A stretch of DNA of 38,941 bases from contig JAHOYU010000085.1 in the NCBI GenBank assembly GCA_019038625.1, forward strand, positions 1 through 38,941. Reading direction: 5' to 3'. A program made the translations under genes and the position numbers. This document shows, piece by piece, positions 1-6,692 of the stretch (the stretch's first letter is position 1; each line of letters opens with the position of its first letter). The notes beneath the pieces were generated by a model that saw only the letters and a list, made by a program, of their open reading frames with translations, made no database searches and was not told where the DNA came from. The DNA is from Candidatus Latescibacterota bacterium. Its GTDB lineage: Bacteria; Krumholzibacteriota; Krumholzibacteriia; Krumholzibacteriales; Krumholzibacteriaceae.

Positions 1-54
1 GACGTCACAATCAGCACAAGGCTGTCAAAGACTTTGGGAAAAAGAAAATAGATG

Positions 55-274
55 GGCATTTAAAGAGGGGATGTTCGAATAAGGAATGATTTAGTGAGGA
101 ACATTCGAAGATGAGATGATTGGGTAGAGAATGTTCGAATGGGGAATGTTCGAAAAGGGAACGATTGGGAACAGAATGTAGAGTTGGCAATGTAGTAGCG
201 ATAATGCAGCCATCGATATTGCCGACATTGATAATCCAGACCTCGACAATAAAGACATCAATAATACAGAATAG
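55..274. repeat. Degenerate 15-nt tandem repeat (minisatellite)
   Basis: Nine imperfect 15-nt units run from 55 to 189. Examples are AATGTTCGAATGGGG (130-144), AATGTTCGAAAAGGG (145-159) and AACGATTGGGAACAG (160-174). The shared core is GAATGTTC, or GAACATTC on the other strand. A second 15-nt-periodic set follows at 224-268: GACATTGATAATCCA, GACCTCGACAATAAA, GACATCAATAATACA. The plus frame of that set reads pentapeptide-like DIDNP-DLDNK-DINNT and then stops. I see no convincing gene here on either strand. Stops interrupt the plus frame in the first block, and the open minus frame lacks a ribosome binding site. The stretch lies just downstream of the sigma-54 regulator gene and may be the remnant of a repeat-protein gene. 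Confidence 0.7.
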
Positions 275-300
275 AAGTTGATTCATCCCGGCGATATCTA

Positions 301-1719
301 TTACTTCTTCTTCAACCCATGCCGCTTCATGATCTTCAGAAGACTGGAGTGGTCGGAAAGACCCAGTTCCCGCGCAGTATTGCTGATATGCCATTCGTTC
401 CGCTCAAGTGCAGTGACAAGTATCCTTCGCTCGGCTTCCGCTTTCAATTCCTGGAAAGAGGCCCTTGCCGCACCCCTTCCGGCAGGACCTTCTGCCGGAC
501 TACCGACGGATGCTATCCCGGCATCGCTTGCCGCATGACTTCCGGACAGGCCGCCATGCAACACTTCTGCTGGAATATGCTCGATCTCGATCGAATCACC
601 ATCCGATGCTATCACCATCCGTTCGATGATATTTTTCAGTTCGCGGACATTGTTTCTCTTCCACTCATGATCCATAAGCGATTCAATTACTTCAGGAGCT
701 ACCTTCATCTCTCGCCGCCCGAACCGGGCACAGGTCGACCTGACGAAAAAACCTGTCAGTTCCGGAATGTCGGACAGCCTCTCGCGAAGAGGAGGCACAT
801 TCAAAATGTGCACATTCAAACGAAAATACAGATCCTGCCTGAAACGACCCGCTTCCACTTCGACTTCCAGATCGCGGTTCGTGGCGGTGACCACCTTCGC
901 GTCCACAGCTATCGTCCTTTCGCCGCCTATTCGAGTCACCTGGCGCTGTTCCAGCACACGCAGCAGTTTCGCCTGAGCCGGCATCGGCAGTTCGCCGATC
1001 TCATCCAGGAACAACGTGCCTCCGGCGGCTCTCTCAAAGGCACCTCGATGCACCTTGTTCGCCCCGGTGAACGCTCCCCGTTCGTGCCCGAACAATTCAC
1101 TCTCGATCAGATTCTCGGGAAACGCAGCGCTGTTTACCGCTACAAACGGCTTTTCCCCCCCCACTCCCATATCGTGGATATACTTTGCGACCAGTTCCTT
1201 TCCCGTTCCACTCTCTCCGGTGATAAGCACTGCACTTGGAATGGTGGCCACTTTCTCTATCCGTGAGCGAAGCGAAGCCATCGCCTGACTGGCACCAAAC
1301 ATTGTGGTCCCGGGAGTCTGTTCGTGCCTGAGCTGACTGACTTCTCTTTCGAGTTTCGCGTGCTCCAGCCCCTTCTCGATCTCCCACACCACTCTCTCCA
1401 TCGCTTCGGCCTTGTCTATGAAACTGTAAGCTCCAAGTCTCATCGCCTGGACGCACCTGTCGTAATTTCCAGTTCCGGTATAAACGATCACCGGAATAGT
1501 CATTTCCATCTCCCGCATCTTTCCGAGAACATCGAACCCGGTCACTCCGGGCATCTCGAGATCGAGAATCACACAATCGACCGGCTCCCGCCCCATGATG
1601 TCCAGAGCTTCGCTCCCTCCCGTAGCTGCCATCGTATCGAATCCTCCGAGCCTCTTCAGGTCGTAGGCATACTGCTCCGCCATTGCGGGAATATCATCGA
1701 CCACGAGTACCAGGATCAT
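301..1719 (-). CDS. Sigma-54-dependent response regulator (NtrC family)
   Basis: A 472-residue transcriptional activator of sigma-54 promoters, the output partner of the histidine kinase encoded just upstream. Order of parts: receiver domain with acidic pair D8-D9 and phospho-acceptor D53 in ILDLEMPG; a linker; an AAA+ domain with Walker A GESGTGKE, the sigma-54-contact loop GHERGAFTGA and Walker B GGTLFLDEIGE; a low-complexity Ala/Gly/Ser linker; and a C-terminal Fis-type helix-turn-helix around NTARELGLSDHSSLLKIMKR. The start was set at the ATG at 1719 because it overlaps the kinase stop codon as ATGA and has GGAAAGGAA just before it, which indicates translational coupling. An in-frame upstream start at 1746 would add nine residues ahead of the receiver fold. 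All hallmark residues are present, so the protein should be functional. Its regulon cannot be read from this window. Confidence 0.96.
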   Translation of the reverse strand: MILVLVVDDIPAMAEQYAYDLKRLGGFDTMAATGGSEALDIMGREPVDCVILDLEMPGVTGFDVLGKMREMEMTIPVIVYTGTGNYDRCVQAMRLGAYSFIDKAEAMERVVWEIEKGLEHAKLEREVSQLRHEQTPGTTMFGASQAMASLRSRIEKVATIPSAVLITGESGTGKELVAKYIHDMGVGGEKPFVAVNSAAFPENLIESELFGHERGAFTGANKVHRGAFERAAGGTLFLDEIGELPMPAQAKLLRVLEQRQVTRIGGERTIAVDAKVVTATNRDLEVEVEAGRFRQDLYFRLNVHILNVPPLRERLSDIPELTGFFVRSTCARFGRREMKVAPEVIESLMDHEWKRNNVRELKNIIERMVIASDGDSIEIEHIPAEVLHGGLSGSHAASDAGIASVGSPAEGPAGRGAARASFQELKAEAERRILVTALERNEWHISNTARELGLSDHSSLLKIMKRHGLKKK

Positions 1720-3449
1720 ATTTCCTTTCCTTCCCCGGGCCGGCACCTCGCCGGCATCTCGATGCTGAACACGCTTCCTCTACCTTCCTCGCTGCTGACT
1801 TCTATCGATCCGTCGAGGTCCATTACCAGACGCCTCACTATCGAAAGGCCCAGGCCGGTCCCGAGTTCCCTGGTCGTATAGAAATCCTCGAATACCATAT
1901 CCATCTTCTCCTCGCTTATTCCGCAGCCCGTGTCGCTCACCCGGAGGATTATGGACGGATCGGCTCCATCATCGTCATTTATACCGGTATGTACCGTCAC
2001 TGTTCCACCCTCCGGCCCCAGGCTGCCAATAGCGTTGCCTGCGAGATTCTCCACTATCCTCCGCAGGGAGAGTGGATCGCCATGAACGAACGCCTCGCCG
2101 CATAGATCTTCAACCAGTTCCACGTTGCCTGCGACCCTGTAGTCAGCCAGCACGCGAGTGATAATATCATCGAGGTCCACATCCGTCTTCGCCACGGCTG
2201 GAGAGAGCCGGGCATAGTTGGACGCCAGTTTTTCGAGATAGCCGATACTCGAATCGACCGTTCCGCTTCTCTCTTCAAACACCTCCGGGAGTCTGGCAGG
2301 TTCATTTCCCGCCACTTCTTCGAGATGCCTGAAGACATTTCTTATAGGGGTCAGTCCGTTCTTGATATCATGATTCACCTGCCGGGCAAGTTCGCCCAGA
2401 GTGGCGCGACGTTCGGCGTCCCTGATCCTGACGGCGCTGGAGCGCAGCCGTGCCGTCATCTCACCCAGCACACGAGAAAGCGTCCCTATCTCATCGCCGC
2501 GCCCTACGTCGAACTCAACATCGAGCCTGTCCAGATCCAGTCCGGCTGTCCTGTCGGCAAGATCGATCAGAGGTCTGCTGATCATGGTCGACAGCCAGCT
2601 TACGAGAATCAGAGACAGCATTCCTGTCACGACAAGTATAAGGAGAAACCATTTGTCGATGCCGACCTTCAGATCGTCCAGTTTCGCCATCGAATGACTC
2701 GCCCTGAAAAACGCAGTCCCGGGACCTGAACGTGCCAGGTCTATGAAAGGTATTCCCATCTCCCTGACGATTGCTCCTCCAGAATCCCCTGTCTCTGTAG
2801 TATCTTGCCTGATCGTTTCGCCGGACACGGAAAACACACCCCGGGGGCAGACCAGTCTGACCATCAGATCATCTGCTGTCGCCAGTCGTCCGAGGAATGC
2901 CTCATCCACTTTCACACCACCCACGATCGTAAATTTCTTCCCGCCTATCGACAGGGATTCCATCCTCGTCAACACCATGAATGGCTCGTCGGGCGCTCTC
3001 ACTTCGACGATCGCCATCTGACCTGGCACCACACTCAAAAGCTCTGTCAGGGCCTCGTCGATACGGTCATACTCGTTTCGGAAATGTCCCGAACTGATGA
3101 TACGTCCCGACTGATCCTGTATCTGGAGCATCGAAAGCCCCGACATCTTCATCGCCCTGCCCGCATAATCGAGCAGGTATCTCCTGTCATCGCCCTGCCT
3201 GTCGGTCAATACGCGCCTGAACCTGTTATCGTCGGTCATCCCCTCCCCGAGAGTCTCGATCGACCTGGCGATCGACGCGCCCCGGGAATCGAGGTCTCCC
3301 GCTATGACTTCCATGAGTGATTCGACACGACCGCGATACTGTTCAGTTATTCTTCCTGTCATCTCGCCACGGATCAGCCAGCCCAGGATCACCACAGGCA
3401 CAAGAACGGATATGAGGAATATGAAAAAAAGTCTGGCCCTGAAATTCAT
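1716..3449 (-). CDS. Membrane sensor histidine kinase (NtrB/NtrY-like)
   Basis: A 577-residue inner-membrane sensor kinase. Transmembrane segment 1 is at about residues 6-26 and segment 2 at about 267-290, enclosing an extracytoplasmic sensor region of roughly 240 residues whose fold I do not recognise. A HAMP linker follows at about 291-340. The phospho-acceptor helix LARQVNHDIKNGLTPIRN carries H360. The ATP-binding domain shows an N-box (RRIVENLAGNAIGSL), G1 (VSDTGCGIS) and G2 (GTGLGLSIV). The HDIKN form of the H-box and the sigma-54 partner point to the NtrB/NtrY/AtoS group. The stop overlaps the regulator start by 4 nt, and the gene begins about 50 nt after the upstream binding-protein gene, so the three are probably one transcript. 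Confidence 0.95.
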   Translation of the reverse strand: MNFRARLFFIFLISVLVPVVILGWLIRGEMTGRITEQYRGRVESLMEVIAGDLDSRGASIARSIETLGEGMTDDNRFRRVLTDRQGDDRRYLLDYAGRAMKMSGLSMLQIQDQSGRIISSGHFRNEYDRIDEALTELLSVVPGQMAIVEVRAPDEPFMVLTRMESLSIGGKKFTIVGGVKVDEAFLGRLATADDLMVRLVCPRGVFSVSGETIRQDTTETGDSGGAIVREMGIPFIDLARSGPGTAFFRASHSMAKLDDLKVGIDKWFLLILVVTGMLSLILVSWLSTMISRPLIDLADRTAGLDLDRLDVEFDVGRGDEIGTLSRVLGEMTARLRSSAVRIRDAERRATLGELARQVNHDIKNGLTPIRNVFRHLEEVAGNEPARLPEVFEERSGTVDSSIGYLEKLASNYARLSPAVAKTDVDLDDIITRVLADYRVAGNVELVEDLCGEAFVHGDPLSLRRIVENLAGNAIGSLGPEGGTVTVHTGINDDDGADPSIILRVSDTGCGISEEKMDMVFEDFYTTRELGTGLGLSIVRRLVMDLDGSIEVSSEEGRGSVFSIEMPARCRPGEGKEI

Positions 3450-3501
3450 CTTACTTACATCTCCATCTGTCCCGCCCTTTATCCGGCCGGGATCTTCCCG
3501 T

Positions 3502-5109
3502 TCAATCGACCACCCGGATAATCCCGGAACGGCTGATCTCCAGATTCATCTTTCCCGACCTGAGTATAATGTGCGGCCTGGTCTCCAAAAGAGGCAGGAT
3601 CGCATCTGACAATCCGCTATCGAGGCCTGACAGCCATTTGACATTTCCTATGATCATTCGCGACTGATAGCAGGGGTCCACCGAACTCAAAGGCAGACTG
3701 ATAATATATGCGAAATCGTCACCATTGCCGATACGTCGGTTGAACTCGAGCCTACGAGCTCCTTCCGCCATTATACGCACCTTGCCTTCCAGACCGGGAA
3801 GCGCATCCTCCAGTTCCGGGCCTATCGGCCTGCGGTCGGTCGCCGGCGATATAAGCGCCACCAGCCTCTCGGATAGTTCCCTCGCGGTCTTCTGCCCGGA
3901 CAGATAAACGATCTTCAGGCTCTCTGCAGAACTATCGGCCCCTTTCAATGCCAGAGGTGGCCATTTTACGATTCCAGAGAGATCTCCACATTCTTCAGCC
4001 CGATCCCACCAGTATTCTGCCCTTCTTCCTCTCGAGTCGACGCTTACAGCATCTCTCGCCAGTTTTTCACAGAAATCCATCGATAGACTTCCGCTTACTT
4101 CTCCCCAGCGAAGCCTGTTGACCCGTGAAGTCGAGAGGAGAAGATAGACCGATTCCCAGGGAAGAGGAATATCCGCCAGGCCATCCTGCCTCGATGCATA
4201 ATCGATCACATCCGGATCCTCGGTGAGGATCAGGTCTACACCTCTGTCGAGAAGATCCCGACCGTCATTCGCCTCAGTATGGATGAATCGAATTACGGGG
4301 AGCCCATCGTCACGAATCGGCACAGCGACCAGTTCACCATCTTCAATATCACTTCCGCGCGCAAGTTCCTCCCGGTCCAATATCTCGTTCATAGACGAAA
4401 GCCCGGGCACGAGAAGCATGTAGGGCCCAGTGCCTGCCGGCCACAGGGAACGCTCCGAACGCTTTACGACTGAGAACGGCGGCAGTGCCAGAAATCCCGG
4501 GAACATCCTGCGCGGCTGGCTGAAATGCATCAGGACGGAACGATCACCTGTCGAGGTGACCGAATCGATCATGGCAGTGTCCAGAAAACGCTCCATCGAT
4601 GGTCTCGACCAGGAAGAAGCGATATCTTCCGCTTTCACACGGGACCCATCCACGAAGGTGATCCCGCGTTTCAATTTGAATCTCCATATTTTTCCCCCGT
4701 CCATACTCTTCCACGAAACGGCCAGGACGCCCCGGACTTTCCCGGAACAATCGATGGTTATGAGGGTCTCGTACAGATGGCTGAAGACGATGCGCTCGCT
4801 AAGTGTCCTGTAAAATGGAGCCGCCTTCAGATTCATTGGATCGGGAAGGCCTATCAACACTGTATCAACGGGATTTCTCGTTCGGGGAATGACGACACAA
4901 TCGGAAATATCTTCAGCGACAGGAATGCCACCTTTTCTGCCGGTACATGAAATAGACATGAGGACTATCAGAAAGAATGCGGCCGAAAGATCTTTTGCTG
5001 TAAAAAAAAGATGCCTGAATCTATAAATCTTATCAGAAGAAATGAACACCAGAAATAATGCCCCCTTCTCGCCTGCGTCCCGTCCGAATATCAAAAACCG
5101 GGCCGGCAC
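3502..5109 (-). CDS. ABC-type oligopeptide-like substrate-binding lipoprotein (SBP family 5)
   Basis: A 535-residue periplasmic solute-binding protein of the DppA/OppA type. Family signs are the early LPDPMNLKAAP...VFSHLYETL region, then WRFKLKRGITFVDGSRVKAEDI, the segment that follows the start of lobe 1 in this family. A hydrophobic stretch (AAFFLIVLMSISC) ends in a Cys that could be lipidated, although the lipobox (SIS-C) is weak. The start is uncertain. GTG at 5109 gives the longest frame. GTG at 5049 would put a basic n-region directly before the hydrophobic stretch and has an AAGGGGG about 11 nt upstream. No permease or ATPase genes accompany it. It is instead the first gene of an operon with a sensor kinase and a sigma-54 regulator, which suggests a ligand-sensing rather than an uptake role (inference). 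Confidence 0.88.
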   Translation of the reverse strand: MPARFLIFGRDAGEKGALFLVFISSDKIYRFRHLFFTAKDLSAAFFLIVLMSISCTGRKGGIPVAEDISDCVVIPRTRNPVDTVLIGLPDPMNLKAAPFYRTLSERIVFSHLYETLITIDCSGKVRGVLAVSWKSMDGGKIWRFKLKRGITFVDGSRVKAEDIASSWSRPSMERFLDTAMIDSVTSTGDRSVLMHFSQPRRMFPGFLALPPFSVVKRSERSLWPAGTGPYMLLVPGLSSMNEILDREELARGSDIEDGELVAVPIRDDGLPVIRFIHTEANDGRDLLDRGVDLILTEDPDVIDYASRQDGLADIPLPWESVYLLLSTSRVNRLRWGEVSGSLSMDFCEKLARDAVSVDSRGRRAEYWWDRAEECGDLSGIVKWPPLALKGADSSAESLKIVYLSGQKTARELSERLVALISPATDRRPIGPELEDALPGLEGKVRIMAEGARRLEFNRRIGNGDDFAYIISLPLSSVDPCYQSRMIIGNVKWLSGLDSGLSDAILPLLETRPHIILRSGKMNLEISRSGIIRVVD

Positions 5110-5145
5110 CCTTGTCCACCCACTCGATTGCTGCTCTGCTGCTTC

Positions 5146-5175
5146 ATAATATTAGTATAATGAAATGGGTGTCAA
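5146..5175 (-). promoter_or_regulatory. Sigma-70-type promoter of the binding protein/kinase/regulator operon
   Basis: On the minus strand there is a perfect TTGACA (5175-5170) and TATTAT (5151-5146) with an 18-bp spacer. Transcription would begin near 5139, about 30 nt before the first possible start codon of the binding-protein gene. The seven bases before the -35 box (TAACGGC) are also found before the -35 box of the next promoter at 6452-6480. Confidence 0.65.
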
Positions 5176-5284
5176 GCCGTTACATCATGAGGTGGTAATA
5201 GTAAGGGGCCCCGGTGATGCTGGCAGGTATTTACTGATAAAGGGGGATGCCCTCCAAAAAAAAATGGTCGGACACAACTCGATC

Positions 5285-5325
5285 TTTCAGGATATTCAAA
5301 TTGCCTGAACAGGAATATCCTGAAA
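5285..5325. repeat. Perfect 13-bp inverted repeat downstream of the barrel gene
   Basis: TTTCAGGATATTC (5285-5297) and its exact complement GAATATCCTGAAA (5313-5325) flank a 15-nt loop. It lies 36 nt past the stop of the minus-strand gene at 5361. It may end or stabilise that transcript. The 3' side on the minus strand is not followed directly by a T-run (the nearest is about 20 nt on), so it is not a classical intrinsic terminator. Confidence 0.6.
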
Positions 5326-5360
5326 CCGGAAGAATTATCGTACTGAATTATTCAAGCCGT

Positions 5361-6386
5361 TTACATAAAATAAGGGCCGAATGTAATAATAAAATCCGTA
5401 CCATTCAGGAGGAATCCTTCATCAAGCTCTACTCCTGAAATACTCGAATAATATGATCCATGCCAGTAAAATTCGGCAGTGATCTTCACCCTGTTTTTAA
5501 TATTGAACTCGACTCCCGCGCCCAGATTAAACCCGACTGTATTCAAGCTCGAGTCATCCAAACTATCTGCCTTTATCTCCCCGTCCTCGATCACCATATA
5601 ATTAAAGAACATACCTAAAAGAGCAAATGGCCTCACTTTTTCCCTGGGAAAGGCATATGCCCTTCCGTTCATACTGACCATATGAGTGATCGCTTCCCCC
5701 CAATCTGCTCCCAACCATGTAAACTCATTTGTGGCCCTCGAATAACCTAAATCGACTCCGTACCAATCTTCGGTAAGATCGGTGTATATTCCAAACAGTT
5801 CACCTCTTTTAAAATTCGGGACAAGATAAACAGTCCCCGTTGAATAGTCCCCATAAAACGTCAGTCCATTACAATCACTGCCACCCAGATCATGTATCCC
5901 GAAATGCAGATTCACCGTTCTTTTTGCGGAATTTGTGTTCTTTTTGTCGGAGCTTCCATTCTGTTTATAAAAACCGCTACTGATCTCTCGTTTTTCATCA
6001 AAACTAATGTTTTTAGCAGGCTTGGCAGGCTCGTCGAACTCTATCTTCGGACTGGCTTTCTCTCGATCTGGTTGATCCTGAGGATCCGGCTGATCCTGGG
6101 GAGATGAATCCTTTTGAATGACTGAAGCAGTAATATCATTTCCTTTATCATCAAAGATCTGCTGAATATCTGATAAAGGGAACTGTTTCTGGGTACCATC
6201 CTCTTTATGGACGATCAGGTGATCATCACCTTCAGTATATTCAATCGAGACATTGAGCAATTCCCATCCAGATATACTTATGACTTTGACACCTTCCCAG
6301 ATATCTGCACTGACAGAATCCGGGCAGGAAAAAACAACCGCGATTATCAGGGAAAACAAGACCATAGAATATACTGATTTTTTCAA
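5361..6386 (-). CDS. Exported protein, probably an outer-membrane beta-barrel; function unknown
   Basis: A 341-residue protein I do not recognise by family. The start is a TTG at 6386 giving MKKSVYSM..., because GGAAGG lies 7 nt upstream. A GTG at 6395 would abut that ribosome binding site. A signal peptide runs to about VSA-D. An N-terminal domain (IWEGVKVISISGWELLNVSI...) is followed by an acidic, Pro/Gln-rich linker with QDQPDPQDQPD. The C-terminal ~170 residues alternate polar and hydrophobic positions with many aromatics and end ITFGPYFM, typical of a small outer-membrane barrel of the OmpA/OmpW kind. It has its own strong promoter and is separated by about 250 nt from the sensor operon downstream. 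A porin-like or lipid-binding barrel are both possible. Confidence 0.8.
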   Translation of the reverse strand: MKKSVYSMVLFSLIIAVVFSCPDSVSADIWEGVKVISISGWELLNVSIEYTEGDDHLIVHKEDGTQKQFPLSDIQQIFDDKGNDITASVIQKDSSPQDQPDPQDQPDREKASPKIEFDEPAKPAKNISFDEKREISSGFYKQNGSSDKKNTNSAKRTVNLHFGIHDLGGSDCNGLTFYGDYSTGTVYLVPNFKRGELFGIYTDLTEDWYGVDLGYSRATNEFTWLGADWGEAITHMVSMNGRAYAFPREKVRPFALLGMFFNYMVIEDGEIKADSLDDSSLNTVGFNLGAGVEFNIKNRVKITAEFYWHGSYYSSISGVELDEGFLLNGTDFIITFGPYFM

Positions 6387-6451
6387 ACCTATCACCTTCC
6401 TTGATTAACTGATCCATTTATGTGATTTTACTGTTCTTTCCCAATGGACGG

Positions 6452-6480
6452 ATTGTAATGACCGGCCCTCCAGATGTCAA
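6452..6480 (-). promoter_or_regulatory. Strong sigma-70-type promoter for the barrel gene
   Basis: On the minus strand there is TTGACA (6480-6475), a 17-bp spacer, and TACAAT (6457-6452). The predicted start of transcription is near 6445, giving a leader of about 60 nt to the TTG start at 6386. This is among the best consensus matches in the window. It shares the 13-mer TAACGGCTTGACA with the promoter at 5146-5175. Confidence 0.72.
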
Positions 6481-6627
6481 GCCGTTAGGCTGACTTGCCT
6501 CTTGGCCACTTGACAAAGTCATTATATTTTTATATTTATTATTGAAGTGGAATGGTTCGCGAGAGAGCAAGGATGACATAGTATCTCACCGCCAACTCCG
6601 AAACTATCCACCGACGCTTGCATCGTG

Positions 6628-6636
6628 TGTTATAAT
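6628..6636 (+). promoter_or_regulatory. Extended -10 promoter candidate for the M6 protease gene
   Basis: TGT-TATAAT is a perfect -10 hexamer with the TGn extension, 57 nt before the protease ATG. No good -35 hexamer is present at the usual distance, as is common for extended -10 promoters. A second candidate, TTGACA at 6510-6515 with an AT-rich -10, lies further upstream. The 12-mer GTGTGYTATAAT is shared with the promoter at 38783-38794. Confidence 0.5.
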
Positions 6637-6692
6637 GGTAAGGAATGTTGTCCGTCCCGACAAAAGCCCACCGCATCCGGAGGAGAGAGTAG

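Noticed and set aside
11-286. Small minus-strand protein with FEH-type pentapeptides at the window start
   Set aside because: The frame is open only because the 15-nt repeat has no stop in this phase. The candidate start at 286 lacks a ribosome binding site, and the frame overlaps nothing conserved.
301-1746. Longer response regulator starting at 1746
   Set aside because: The ATG at 1719 overlaps the kinase stop and has its own ribosome binding site. The nine extra residues precede the receiver fold.
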